Positions 40,825 through 49,186 of a stretch of DNA of 60,443 bases are shown one piece after another. The stretch's first letter is position 1, and every line of letters starts with the position of its first letter. Under the pieces are notes generated by a model. The model was not told where the DNA came from, did not search any database, and saw only the letters and a list, made by a program, of their open reading frames with translations. The position numbers and the translations under genes were made by a program. This DNA comes from Spirochaetaceae bacterium (GTDB lineage: Bacteria; Spirochaetota; Spirochaetia; Treponematales; Rectinemataceae). The stretch is taken from NCBI GenBank assembly GCA_025355995.1, contig JANXYQ010000074.1:1-60443 (forward strand). The letters are read 5' to 3'.

Positions 40825-42039
40825 CTAGCCCCTTCCCCCGAGGGCCACCACCGCATTCTGCCATTTCCTCGCGGACGCGGAAAGGTGGGCGAACCTCGCC
40901 TGGTAGAGGTCCTTGCCGACGTAGAATTCGAGGGTGCTCTTCTTGAGGACGCTTATCCCCTCGATCGAGGAGACGGGGAAGCGGAGGCGCTCGCCGGAGA
41001 AGGTGGCGAGCTCGATCCTGTCGGGGTAGAGGATGAGGGTGCCCGACCGGAGGCGGCGCAGGGGGTTCATCTTGCGCCCGTGGAGGAGGAGGGCCCCCGC
41101 GTCGGAGAAGAGGGGCCTGTCGGGGCGCGCCGCCGCGTCGGCCCTGACCTTGGCCTCGAAGGCGATCCCCTGCCAGCGGTCCCAATCCCTGATGCCCGAG
41201 AAGGGCGGCGGGTCGCCCCGCCTGGCCCTGAAGCGACCGAAGCCGTCGAGCTTGAGCGCCATGCCGCAGGAGAGGCAGTTGAGGCGGGTGCGGGCGCTCC
41301 GGAGCTGGCCGACCGCCTCGCAGCGCGGGCACATGAAGAGGGCGAGCTCGAGGTGCTCCGCCCGGCGTAGGGCTTCGAAGGGGACGCGGGCCTCCTCCTG
41401 CCACGCGGACTCGTCGTGGGCGAGGACGGCTTCGAGCCGGGCGCGGATCTCGTCGACTCCCAGGGACCTCAGTTCCTCGGCCGTAAAGGCGAGCTTCCAT
41501 TCGATTTCCACGCGGCCGCGGCGCCGCGCTCCCGTCCAGCGCGGCAGCGAGGAGTACCCCCCCTTGATGACCGCGGCCAGCACCGGCACCTTGAGCAGCT
41601 TAAGGAGCTTGGCAGTCGACGGGACGAGGGGGAGGGTGGTCCCGTCCCAGGTCTGCTGCCCCTCGGGGAAGATGCCCACGATGCCGCGGCGCTTGCGTAT
41701 GACGTCGACCGTCCAGCCCACCGTCTCGAGGTCGGGTATCGCCTTGGATTTGGGAATGGAGCCGACGAGGCGAAGCAGGGCCCTCATTAGTCGGGTCCGC
41801 ATGTTGCCGTCGCTGGTAATCCAGTAGACGGGCTCGCGGACGAGGGTGCCCAGGAGGAAGGGGTCGATGATCGTTACGTGGTTCGCGACGAGGACAAAGG
41901 GAGGCTTCAGGGCCTTGGCGACCTGGGCGTCCTTCTCCTCAGCGCGGAAGAATAGGCGCAGCCAGAGCCCGTAGGTACTGCGGATGAGGCGGCCGAACCA
42001 GCGGACATTTTGCGGGACGTAGCGGCTGTGGTGCTGCAA
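40825..42039 (-). CDS. PlsC-type acyltransferase with zinc ribbon and PH-like C-terminus
   Basis: A 404-residue protein. Residues about 45-200 are a 1-acyl-glycerol-3-phosphate acyltransferase domain (NHVTIID near 53, giving the NHx4D motif, and the FPEG motif near 122 in GIFPEGQQTWDG). It should acylate lysophosphatidate or a related acceptor for membrane lipid synthesis. Normal PlsC proteins are near 240 residues. Here a two-CxxC zinc ribbon (CPRCE and CLSCG, about 232-255) and a further 140 residues with GRAM/PH-like strands (GTLILYPDRIELATFSGERLRFPVSSIEGI) follow. The start is TTG 42039 with GGGGTGAG as ribosome site. Confidence 0.8.
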   Translation of the reverse strand: MQHHSRYVPQNVRWFGRLIRSTYGLWLRLFFRAEEKDAQVAKALKPPFVLVANHVTIIDPFLLGTLVREPVYWITSDGNMRTRLMRALLRLVGSIPKSKAIPDLETVGWTVDVIRKRRGIVGIFPEGQQTWDGTTLPLVPSTAKLLKLLKVPVLAAVIKGGYSSLPRWTGARRRGRVEIEWKLAFTAEELRSLGVDEIRARLEAVLAHDESAWQEEARVPFEALRRAEHLELALFMCPRCEAVGQLRSARTRLNCLSCGMALKLDGFGRFRARRGDPPPFSGIRDWDRWQGIAFEAKVRADAAARPDRPLFSDAGALLLHGRKMNPLRRLRSGTLILYPDRIELATFSGERLRFPVSSIEGISVLKKSTLEFYVGKDLYQARFAHLSASARKWQNAVVALGGRG

Positions 42040-42093
42040 GACTCACCCCTGCGGGGATCTTACCCCAGGGCCCGCCCCCGCGCCAAGGCGGAA

Positions 42094-42137
42094 GCCGCGT
42101 TCCTGCCCCTGGGTCGGAACGCGGCCTTGTGTATAAT
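42094..42137 (+). promoter_or_regulatory. Promoter region of the aminotransferase gene with dyad
   Basis: TATAAT at 42132-42137 lies just downstream of a 10-bp inverted repeat (42094-42103 with 42116-42125) that occupies the -35 region. It could be an operator or a terminator-like hairpin. No clear -35 box is seen. Confidence 0.5.
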
Positions 42138-42175
42138 CGCGGCTCGGCGATAAAGTGGCGCTATAGGGGGACAGC

Positions 42176-43255
42176 ATGGGTTTTTCTCTGGCGCTTTATC
42201 CATTCGCCTATCGCGCGCGCTTCGACGGAACGTCGTGGAGCGAGGAATATATCGAGCAGCCGCATCGGTCGCCCGCCGAGGAGGCGGCCCTTCCGGCGGC
42301 TGAGCGCGACGAGATCAACGAGCGCCGCAATCAGTTCTCCGGCGTTCCCCTCGTCAACTACACGACCCAGTACGGCATGGGCTGCTTCGAGGGGCTCAAG
42401 GCCTTTCCGCATAAGGGCGGGGAGCTCGAGATATTCAGGCCGGGCGAGAACGCCGCCCGCTTCGCCAGATCGATGAGGGGCCTCGGCATGCCCGCCTTTC
42501 CCGAGGAGCTCTTCGTGCGAGCCTGCCTGGAGGTGACCGCGCGCAACGCGGCCCTCGGCTTCAGGCCCTCCTATAAAAGCGAATGGGAAGCCGAGGGCTT
42601 CGCGGGCGCGGAGGCGGTGTACCTCCGCCCCTTCTCCTACGCCGAGGGCGGCATCGGGGTGGGCATCTCCGAGCGGCCGAGCGTATTCATCGTCGCCAAC
42701 CCCGTCGGCTCATACTTCAAGCCGGGCTCGTCCTCCGCGGTCACGACGGAGCGCGTCAGGGCTACGCCCAAGGGCACGGGCTGGATCAAGGCCGACTCCA
42801 ACTACGTGATCTCGGCCCTCGCCAAGAAGGAGGCGGAGAGCGCGGGCTTCATGGAGGTCCTCTTCCTCGACGCCCGCGAGCGCCGTTTCGTCGAGGAGGG
42901 CTCCTCCTGCAACGCCTTCTTCTACCTGAAGTCGGGCGAGCTGGTCACGCCCGAGCTCGGCGACACCGTCCTACCCGGCATCACGCGCAAGAGCGCCATC
43001 GAACTGGCTCGAGCCATGGGCGTCAAGGTGAGCGAGCGCAAGATCACGATCGACAAGGTGCTCTCGGACGCCAGGGAGGTCTTCTTCACCGGCACCGCCG
43101 CCGGCGTGACCTTCGTCGACTCGGTCACGCACAAGGGCAAGACGGCGAAATTCGGGGACCGGCCGGGAGAGCTCACCTCCAAGCTCGCCCGAGAGCTCAA
43201 GGGCATACAATACGGCTCGGTCCCGGATACGAGAGGCTGGATGGTGAAGGTATAG
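42176..43255 (+). CDS. ilvE: Branched-chain amino acid aminotransferase
   Basis: PLP-dependent enzyme of the fold-type IV group that forms leucine, isoleucine and valine from their oxo acids. The 359-residue protein has VNYTTQYGMGCFEGLKAF near 60, RATPKGTGWIKADSNY near 197 (PLP lysine), FVEEGSSCNAFF near 240 and PGITRKSAIELA near 265. This length and pattern match the eukaryote-like and actinobacterial type II BCAT rather than the 310-residue E. coli type. The ribosome site AGGGGGA is 4 nt before ATG 42176. Confidence 0.92.
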   Translation: MGFSLALYPFAYRARFDGTSWSEEYIEQPHRSPAEEAALPAAERDEINERRNQFSGVPLVNYTTQYGMGCFEGLKAFPHKGGELEIFRPGENAARFARSMRGLGMPAFPEELFVRACLEVTARNAALGFRPSYKSEWEAEGFAGAEAVYLRPFSYAEGGIGVGISERPSVFIVANPVGSYFKPGSSSAVTTERVRATPKGTGWIKADSNYVISALAKKEAESAGFMEVLFLDARERRFVEEGSSCNAFFYLKSGELVTPELGDTVLPGITRKSAIELARAMGVKVSERKITIDKVLSDAREVFFTGTAAGVTFVDSVTHKGKTAKFGDRPGELTSKLARELKGIQYGSVPDTRGWMVKV

Positions 43256-43256
43256 G

Positions 43257-44801
43257 CTAGGCTCGGGCGGCGGCGGCGCAGACGGCCTGCGCCACCTTCA
43301 GGCCGTCGGAGGCCGAGCTCACGATCCCTCCCGACCAGCCCGAGCCCTCGCCCGCCACGTACAGGTTCTCGTAGCGGGAGTAGAGGAGCTCGGGGTGGCG
43401 TAGTGCCTGGATCGGGGCGCTCGTCTTGCTCTCGAGGCCGAGTATCTGCCCGGACTCGTAGCCCCTGAGCTTCCCGCAAAAATCGCCCAGGCCCTCGCGC
43501 AGGGGCGCGACCAGGCTCGCGGGCAGCAGCTCCCGGAAATCGGCGCGGGCCAGGGCGAGGGGATAGCTGGAGTCCGGGAGGGCGCTCCCGGACGCGCCCG
43601 ACAGGAAGTCGCGCACGGTCATCGCAGGGGCGCGGTAGCTCCCCGAGAAGGAATAGTAGCGGCGTTCCAGGGCCTCGAGCCAGTCGAGGGCCTCGCCCGC
43701 GGCCAGCTCGCGCTCGAGCAGGGCCTCGAGGTTGAGCTCGGCGACGACGGCGGCGTTGGCCCAGCGGCCGTCCCGCGCGTAGTCGCTCTTGCCGTTGACC
43801 ACGAGCGTGCCCTCGTAGGCGGAGGCCGGCACGACGACGCCGCCCGGGCACATGCAGAAGGAGTAGACGCCCCTGCCGTCGCGACCGCGGGAAGTCAGGC
43901 GATACTCGGCGGCCTTGACCCCGGGGATCGAGTCCGCTCCCCACTGCGCCCTGTTGATGAGGGCCTGCTCGTGCTCCGCGCGGAAGCCTATCGCGAAATT
44001 CTTGGCCCTGAAGGGCACGCCCCTCCCCATCAGCATCCGGTAGGTCTCCGTGGCAGAATGCCCGCAGGCGAAGACCAGGTAGTCGGCGTCCACGACGCCC
44101 GAGCCCGTGATCGCCGCGTCGACCCGGTCGCCTTTCGCCCTGATGTCGAGGGCCATGGTATCGAACAGGAACTCCACGCCGAGGGCGGAGAGCGAGTCGC
44201 GCATCCTTCGCGTCATCGTTATGAGGTTGTCGCTGCCCAGGTGGGGATGGGTCATGTAGGATATCTCCGCAGGGGCGCCCGCGGCGATGAAGTCCGAGAA
44301 CACGTAGTTGCGCTCGGGCCCGATGCCCTTGCTCCTGGAGCTGAGCTTGCCGTCGGAGAAGGTTCCCGCGCCGCCCTCGCCGAAGGAATAGTTGTTCGTC
44401 GCCGGGAAGGGGCCGCCGCGCTCGAAGGCCCCTATGGCCGCCGAGCGCTCCTCGACGCGGCCTCCGCGCTCGAGCACCGCGACGCGGAAGCCGGAACGCG
44501 CGAGGTAGGCCGCCGCGAAGATGCCGGCGGGCCCAGAGCCCACGACGGCGACTCGGGCGCCGCGCCCGACTCGCTCGTGCGCGAGGGTCGAGGGAACCGG
44601 CGCCTCGCCGCCCCGGATTCCCGCGGCGCTGACCCCCACCCGGTACTGCCACTCGATGCGGCCCTTCCTGCGGGCGTCCAGGCTCTTGTTCAGGATGGCA
44701 AGGCGGAATTCCCTCTGGCCGGAGACCCTGGCGACCGCCGCTCTCAGTTCCTCCTCGCCCGAGAGGGCGGGAAGCCTCACATCGTATTCCGCGTAGCCCA
44801 T
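43257..44801 (-). CDS. FAD-dependent dehydrogenase (NAD(FAD)-utilising family)
   Basis: A 514-residue flavoprotein with a leading helical part, then the FAD-binding Rossmann motif VVGSGPAGIFAAAYLARSGFRVAVLERGG near residue 85. YVFSDFIAAGAPAEISYMTHPHLGSDNL, SFCMCPGGVVVPAS (about 315) and a C-terminal YVAGEGSGWSGGI FAD contact follow. It belongs to the large family of uncharacterised FAD dehydrogenases often annotated as COG2509. The physiological substrate is unknown. It converges on ilvE, with one base between the stop codons, and has its own leaderless-type promoter. Confidence 0.82.
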   Translation of the reverse strand: MGYAEYDVRLPALSGEEELRAAVARVSGQREFRLAILNKSLDARRKGRIEWQYRVGVSAAGIRGGEAPVPSTLAHERVGRGARVAVVGSGPAGIFAAAYLARSGFRVAVLERGGRVEERSAAIGAFERGGPFPATNNYSFGEGGAGTFSDGKLSSRSKGIGPERNYVFSDFIAAGAPAEISYMTHPHLGSDNLITMTRRMRDSLSALGVEFLFDTMALDIRAKGDRVDAAITGSGVVDADYLVFACGHSATETYRMLMGRGVPFRAKNFAIGFRAEHEQALINRAQWGADSIPGVKAAEYRLTSRGRDGRGVYSFCMCPGGVVVPASAYEGTLVVNGKSDYARDGRWANAAVVAELNLEALLERELAAGEALDWLEALERRYYSFSGSYRAPAMTVRDFLSGASGSALPDSSYPLALARADFRELLPASLVAPLREGLGDFCGKLRGYESGQILGLESKTSAPIQALRHPELLYSRYENLYVAGEGSGWSGGIVSSASDGLKVAQAVCAAAARA

Positions 44802-44807
44802 GAATCG

Positions 44808-44836
44808 ATGCTACGCGCTTTGGCGGCGAGGGGCAA
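44808..44836 (-). promoter_or_regulatory. Promoter of the FAD dehydrogenase gene (leaderless type)
   Basis: TTGCCC (44831-44836), a 17-nt spacer and TAGCAT (44808-44813), then 6 nt to ATG 44801 on the minus strand. Confidence 0.65.
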
Positions 44837-44887
44837 GAGCGTTGATATCCCGCCGCGCATGATATAGGATGAAAAAAAGGGGGAGCG

Positions 44888-47197
44888 ATGACCAAGCTGG
44901 ACCTCGCGAACGGCATGACCTTGGTCGAGATGCCGGAAGCGGACCTCTCGGTGCTCTGCGGCTGCCCCGAGAACGCAGTCAAATTCCTGATCAAGCGCGG
45001 CGTCATCCGAGAGATCGAGCGGGCCGGAGTCCGCTTCGAGACTGGCCCCAACGCCATACTCCTCTCCGAGCTGCCCGTCCAAGCCGGCCGCTTCCGCAAC
45101 CTGGGCGAATTCCCCGTCCTCCAGATGCTCTACCGCCAGGGCATGATCATACCCGGCCACCCCGGCAATACCGGCCTCAGGCCCATGATCATCGGGATGC
45201 GCGACCAGGTCGAGGCGCAGAGCCGCTACATCTACTCCGGCAACTACGGCCTCGGCTCCGTCGATGAGCTCATGGCCGCGGGGCTCTCTCGGGCGGACGC
45301 GGAAGAGCAGTTCCGGATGAAGCTCAAGTTCGCGTTCGGCTCGATCAGGAGGACCGAGGAGCTCCTCGACCTGCGCGTCTTCGACGGCCACGCGATCGAG
45401 CTCCGCGGGGGCGCCTTCGTCAGCCGGATCGGGCTGAACCGCTACGAGTTCCTCTGCGCCGGAGAATCGGTCCGCGTCGACCTCGACCCCGGGGAGAGGC
45501 ACGAGCTCCCCTACGAACTCTCGCGCCTTGGAGAGGCGCGTCGCCTTGGAGAGGCGGGCAGAGCCGTCTCCAGGGACGCCTTCTCGGTCGTCCACCTGGG
45601 CGAGGGCGACGGCTGGGACACCGAGAGGCCCTGCATGTCCTCCCTCGTCGTATTCCGAGGCGATTATTATCTGGTGGACGCGGGGCCCGACATCGAGGCG
45701 AGCCTCGCGTCCTTGGGCGTCGGCATCAACGAGCTCCGCGGCATTTTCCACACGCACGCCCACGACGATCACTTCGTCGGGCTCACCGCCCTCCTCCGCG
45801 CCGAGCGGAGGCTGGGCTATTTCGCGGCGCCTTGGGTCCGCGCCTCGGTCGAGGCCAAGCTCCGCGCCCTCACCGGCATAGGCGAGAGCGAGTTCCGCCG
45901 GTACTTCGACGTGCGCGACCTCGATGCCGGCCGATGGAACGACGTGAACGGCCTCGAGGTCTTCCCGACGATGTCCCCCCACCCGGTGGAGACGACCATC
46001 CTGCGCTTCCGCGCCCGGGACGGCGAGGGCTACCGCAGCTACGCCCACCTCGCCGACGTCGCCTCCTTCGCCGTCCTCGACTCGATGGTCACGGCCGATC
46101 CTTCTCTCCCAGGCATCTCGGCGGAGCTCGCGGAGAGGACCAAGGCCGCCTATCTGGAACCGGCAGACGTCAAGAAGATAGACGCCGGAGGGGGCATGAT
46201 CCACGGAGCGGCCGCCGATTTCTCGGGAGACACGTCGGGACGGGTTCTCCTGAGCCACAACGCGGCCGACCTAGGCTCCGGGGGAAGCTCCGAAGTCGCC
46301 CGCTTCGGCGAGATCGACGCCCTCATCCCCGGCGCCTTCGAACGGATCAGGGCGGCCGACTCCGCGGCCCCTCCGGGCCTGAGCGGGCTCGAGGCCCTTG
46401 TCGCCCTCCTCGGCGGGAGCCCCGTCTTCGCCTCTCTCTCCGGGGAGTCGCTCAACCGCATCGCGGCGTCCGCGATTCGCTGCGCGAGGCCGGAGGGACG
46501 GAGACTCTGCGGCGAAGACGGCCCTCCGGCCCTCCTCCTGGTCGCGAGTGGCAGCGCGCGGGTGGTCTCGGGCGACAGGACGATCGGCTACCTCCGCCCG
46601 GGCGATTGCTTCGGCGAGGAAGGCATCCTCGTGGAGGGCCGCTGCCTCTTCGAGGGCTGGGCGGCGGAGAGCGTCGAGGGCTACCTCGTCCCCGCCGCCG
46701 AGCTGGAGTCCAGGCCCATACTCCTATGGAGGCTTCGCGAGGCGCTGGAGGGCAGGCTCGCGGCGGTGAAATGCGACTTCGATTTCTCGTGGCGCCGCGC
46801 GTACTCGGTGGGGGAGGACGCGCTGGATCGTCAGCACGAGAGGCTCTTCGCCCTCATAGGCGCTCTCGACGCGGCGATGAAGCGCCCGGAGTCCTGCCCC
46901 GACTCGGCGGGGCTCTTCGAGGAGCTCGCGGACTTCGCCGCCCTGCACTTTGCCTCGGAGGCCAGCTACATGCGCGCCGGCGGCTGTCCCGAGATCGCGG
47001 CCCACGCCCGCGAGCATGAGGCGCTGCTCCGCGATTTCTGGGCCTTCCGCGAGCGCCTGGACTGCGGCGACGCCGGCGTCCTCGAGGACTTCGACGGCTT
47101 CCTCAAGGACTGGGCGATCAAGCACACCCTGCTTATCGACAGGCAGTACATGCCTTTCCTACCCTCCGCCCTTGCCTCCGGAGGCTCCTCCCGTTAG
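44888..47197 (+). CDS. Metallo-beta-lactamase / cyclic-nucleotide-binding / hemerythrin fusion
   Basis: A 769-residue cytoplasmic protein. Residues 1-230 form an uncharacterised N-domain (VLQMLYRQGMIIPGHPGNTG). Residues 240-490 are a metallo-beta-lactamase fold with HTHAHDDH near 288, MSPHPVE, AHLAD and LLSHNAAD as metal ligands. Residues about 500-610 are a cNMP-binding-like barrel (YLRPGDCFGEEGIL). Residues 635-765 are a hemerythrin with DRQHERLF, HFASEASYM, HAREHE and HTLLIDRQY. Both ends can carry di-iron sites, so oxygen or nitric-oxide sensing or detoxification is plausible. I recall similar layouts in other bacteria, with no proven role. Ribosome site GGGGGAG. Confidence 0.8.
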   Translation: MTKLDLANGMTLVEMPEADLSVLCGCPENAVKFLIKRGVIREIERAGVRFETGPNAILLSELPVQAGRFRNLGEFPVLQMLYRQGMIIPGHPGNTGLRPMIIGMRDQVEAQSRYIYSGNYGLGSVDELMAAGLSRADAEEQFRMKLKFAFGSIRRTEELLDLRVFDGHAIELRGGAFVSRIGLNRYEFLCAGESVRVDLDPGERHELPYELSRLGEARRLGEAGRAVSRDAFSVVHLGEGDGWDTERPCMSSLVVFRGDYYLVDAGPDIEASLASLGVGINELRGIFHTHAHDDHFVGLTALLRAERRLGYFAAPWVRASVEAKLRALTGIGESEFRRYFDVRDLDAGRWNDVNGLEVFPTMSPHPVETTILRFRARDGEGYRSYAHLADVASFAVLDSMVTADPSLPGISAELAERTKAAYLEPADVKKIDAGGGMIHGAAADFSGDTSGRVLLSHNAADLGSGGSSEVARFGEIDALIPGAFERIRAADSAAPPGLSGLEALVALLGGSPVFASLSGESLNRIAASAIRCARPEGRRLCGEDGPPALLLVASGSARVVSGDRTIGYLRPGDCFGEEGILVEGRCLFEGWAAESVEGYLVPAAELESRPILLWRLREALEGRLAAVKCDFDFSWRRAYSVGEDALDRQHERLFALIGALDAAMKRPESCPDSAGLFEELADFAALHFASEASYMRAGGCPEIAAHAREHEALLRDFWAFRERLDCGDAGVLEDFDGFLKDWAIKHTLLIDRQYMPFLPSALASGGSSR
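45524..45556 (+). repeat. Tandem 18-bp duplication inside the fusion gene
   Basis: CGCCTTGGAGAGGCG occurs at 45524-45538 and again at 45542-45556, giving RLGEA-R-RLGEA in the protein between the N-domain and the metallo-beta-lactamase domain. It keeps frame and looks recent. Confidence 0.85.
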
Positions 47198-47221
47198 TAT
47201 TGCGCCACAAGGAGGGCGGCC

Positions 47222-48256
47222 GTGGAGTCAAAGCCCGATACAGGCCTCGCGCTCGAAGCGGGAGCGCTCTGCGGCCGAGTCCGCGCCGAGATGGCGAAGC
47301 GGATCGTCGGCAAGGACGAGATAGTCAGGGGCATCCTGATGGGTGTCATCGCGGGGGGCCATGTCCTCCTCGAGGGCGTTCCCGGCCTCGCCAAGACCCT
47401 CGCCGCGAAGACCTTCGCGGAGATAGCGGGCCTCGATTTCGGCCGCATCCAGTTCACCCCCGACCTCCTTCCCGCCGACATCACCGGCTCCATGATCTAC
47501 GAGCAGGCGACGGGCCGCTTCGTGCCGAGGCGGGGGCCGGTCTTCGCCAATATCATCCTGGCGGACGAGGTCAACCGCGCACCTGCCAAGGTCCAGTCCG
47601 CCCTCCTCGAGGCCATGGAGGAGAGGCAGGTCACGATAGGCGACGCCAGCCTGCCCCTGCCGGAGCCCTTCTTCGTGCTCGCGACCCAGAACCCCATCGA
47701 GCACGAAGGAACCTATCCCCTTCCCGAGGCCCAGCTGGACCGTTTCCTCGTCAAGGTGCGCGCTACCTACCCGAGCCAGTCCGAGGAGGAGCGCATCGTG
47801 CGCCGCATCGGCGCCGAGAAGCCCGAGGCGGTGAGCCGCGTGCTCGGGGCGGGAGAGATAGCCCGGCTTCGCGCGGCCGCCGAGTCGGTGCGCGTGGACG
47901 ACGCGCTCGCGGCCTACGCGGTGCGGATAGTGCGCGCTACGAGGCCGCGCGGCCGCGTGACCTCCGCCGGCGCGGCAGCCGGCGAGGCTTCCTCCCACGA
48001 GAGCGCCGACCTCGCCCGCGACATCTCCCGCTGGGTCGAGTACGGCGCCTCGCCCCGCGCCTCCATACATCTTTTCAGGTGCGCCCGGATATCGGCCCTC
48101 CTGGACGGCCGATCCTATGTCCTGCCGGAGGACGTGAAGTCCGCCGCCCCAGACGTGCTCCGGCATCGCGTGGTCCTCTCCTACGAGGCCGAGGCCGAGG
48201 GCGTCGGGGCCGAAGCGGTCATCGCCCGCGTGCTCTCGTCCCTGACCCTCCCGTAG
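47222..48256 (+). CDS. MoxR-family AAA+ ATPase
   Basis: A 344-residue AAA+ chaperone-like ATPase: Walker A GVPGLAKTLAAK near residue 57, Walker B ILADEVNRAPAKVQSALLEAMEE near 118, and FVLATQNPIEHEGTYPLPEAQLDRFLVK near 158 (sensor 1 and the MoxR signature). MoxR proteins mature or regulate VWA-domain partners, and the VWA proteins here lie downstream. An EASSHESADLARDIS stretch replaces the usual GASPRA lead-in region but the rest is normal. The start is GTG 47222 behind AAGGAGG; first gene of the Bat operon. Confidence 0.92.
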   Translation: MESKPDTGLALEAGALCGRVRAEMAKRIVGKDEIVRGILMGVIAGGHVLLEGVPGLAKTLAAKTFAEIAGLDFGRIQFTPDLLPADITGSMIYEQATGRFVPRRGPVFANIILADEVNRAPAKVQSALLEAMEERQVTIGDASLPLPEPFFVLATQNPIEHEGTYPLPEAQLDRFLVKVRATYPSQSEEERIVRRIGAEKPEAVSRVLGAGEIARLRAAAESVRVDDALAAYAVRIVRATRPRGRVTSAGAAAGEASSHESADLARDISRWVEYGASPRASIHLFRCARISALLDGRSYVLPEDVKSAAPDVLRHRVVLSYEAEAEGVGAEAVIARVLSSLTLP

Positions 48257-48262
48257 AGTCGC

Positions 48263-49186
48263 GTGGAACGGGACGAGCTTCACGACAGGATCCGGCGGCT
48301 GCTCTTCGCGTCGCCCGCCCTCGCGCGCGCCTTCGCGCGGGGGGACTTCCGTTCGGTCTTCAGAGGCAAGGGCATCGAATTCGACTCGCTCCGCGAATAC
48401 TATCCCGAAGACGACGCGCGCCTCGTCGATTGGAGCGCGACCGCCAGGCTCGGGAAGCCCTTCGTCCGGACCTATCGAGAGGATCGCTCCCTCACGGTAT
48501 TCCTCGTCGTCGACGTCTCCCCCTCCATGGACCAGGGCTCCGGTACTCTCTCCAAGCTCGACGAGGCGGTGCTCGTCTCCTCGCTCGTCGCATACGCCGC
48601 CCAGCTGCGCGGGCTTCCCGTGGGCTGCCTGCTCTTCGCCGACGGCATCAAGCGGAGCCTCCCCCCGAGGAGGGGCAAGGCCCATGCCCTGGCCGTAGCC
48701 TCATGCGCGAGCGCTACCGCGCGCGGCGGCGGCCAAAGGTCGACCGACCCTGGCCCGGCCGCCCGTAACCCTTCGGACGGAAGGCCGACCGACCTCGCTC
48801 TGGCCCTCCGGACCGTGAGCCAGGTGCTCAAGCGCCGAAGCCTCGTCCTGATCCTCTCGGACTTCCGCGCCGAGGCCTGGGCTCGGCCCCTCGGCGAGCT
48901 CGCACGGAAGCACGACGCCGTGGCGGTCAGGATCTCCGACCGCTCCGACCTCGAGCTTCCCCGGGCCGGCTCCTTCTTCGCGGCCGACCCCGAGACCGGC
49001 GCCCAGGCCTGGCTGCCCCTCGGGAGCCCCGCCTATCGCGAGCGCTGGCGCTCGGGCGGCAGGGCGAGGCGGAAGGCCGACCTCGAGGCCTGCGCCCGCG
49101 CCCGCGTGAGCGTCCTCGAAATCGGCACCGAGGAGGACCCCGCCCTCAAGCTCCTCGAGTTCTTCGAGCGCAGGAGGGCGAGGTGA
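48263..49186 (+). CDS. DUF58-family protein (VWA-like)
   Basis: A 307-residue protein with the DUF58 core FDSLREYYPEDDARLVDWSATARLGKPFVRTY near residue 37 and a VWA-like MIDAS start VVDVSPSMDQGS near 87. A Gly/Ser/Pro-rich loop near 155-175 (ARGGGQRSTDPG) precedes LVLILSDF. DUF58 proteins sit between moxR and bat genes and are thought to act with them at the membrane. Start is GTG 48263, 6 bp after moxR; it overlaps the next gene by 4 bp. Confidence 0.88.
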   Translation: MERDELHDRIRRLLFASPALARAFARGDFRSVFRGKGIEFDSLREYYPEDDARLVDWSATARLGKPFVRTYREDRSLTVFLVVDVSPSMDQGSGTLSKLDEAVLVSSLVAYAAQLRGLPVGCLLFADGIKRSLPPRRGKAHALAVASCASATARGGGQRSTDPGPAARNPSDGRPTDLALALRTVSQVLKRRSLVLILSDFRAEAWARPLGELARKHDAVAVRISDRSDLELPRAGSFFAADPETGAQAWLPLGSPAYRERWRSGGRARRKADLEACARARVSVLEIGTEEDPALKLLEFFERRRAR

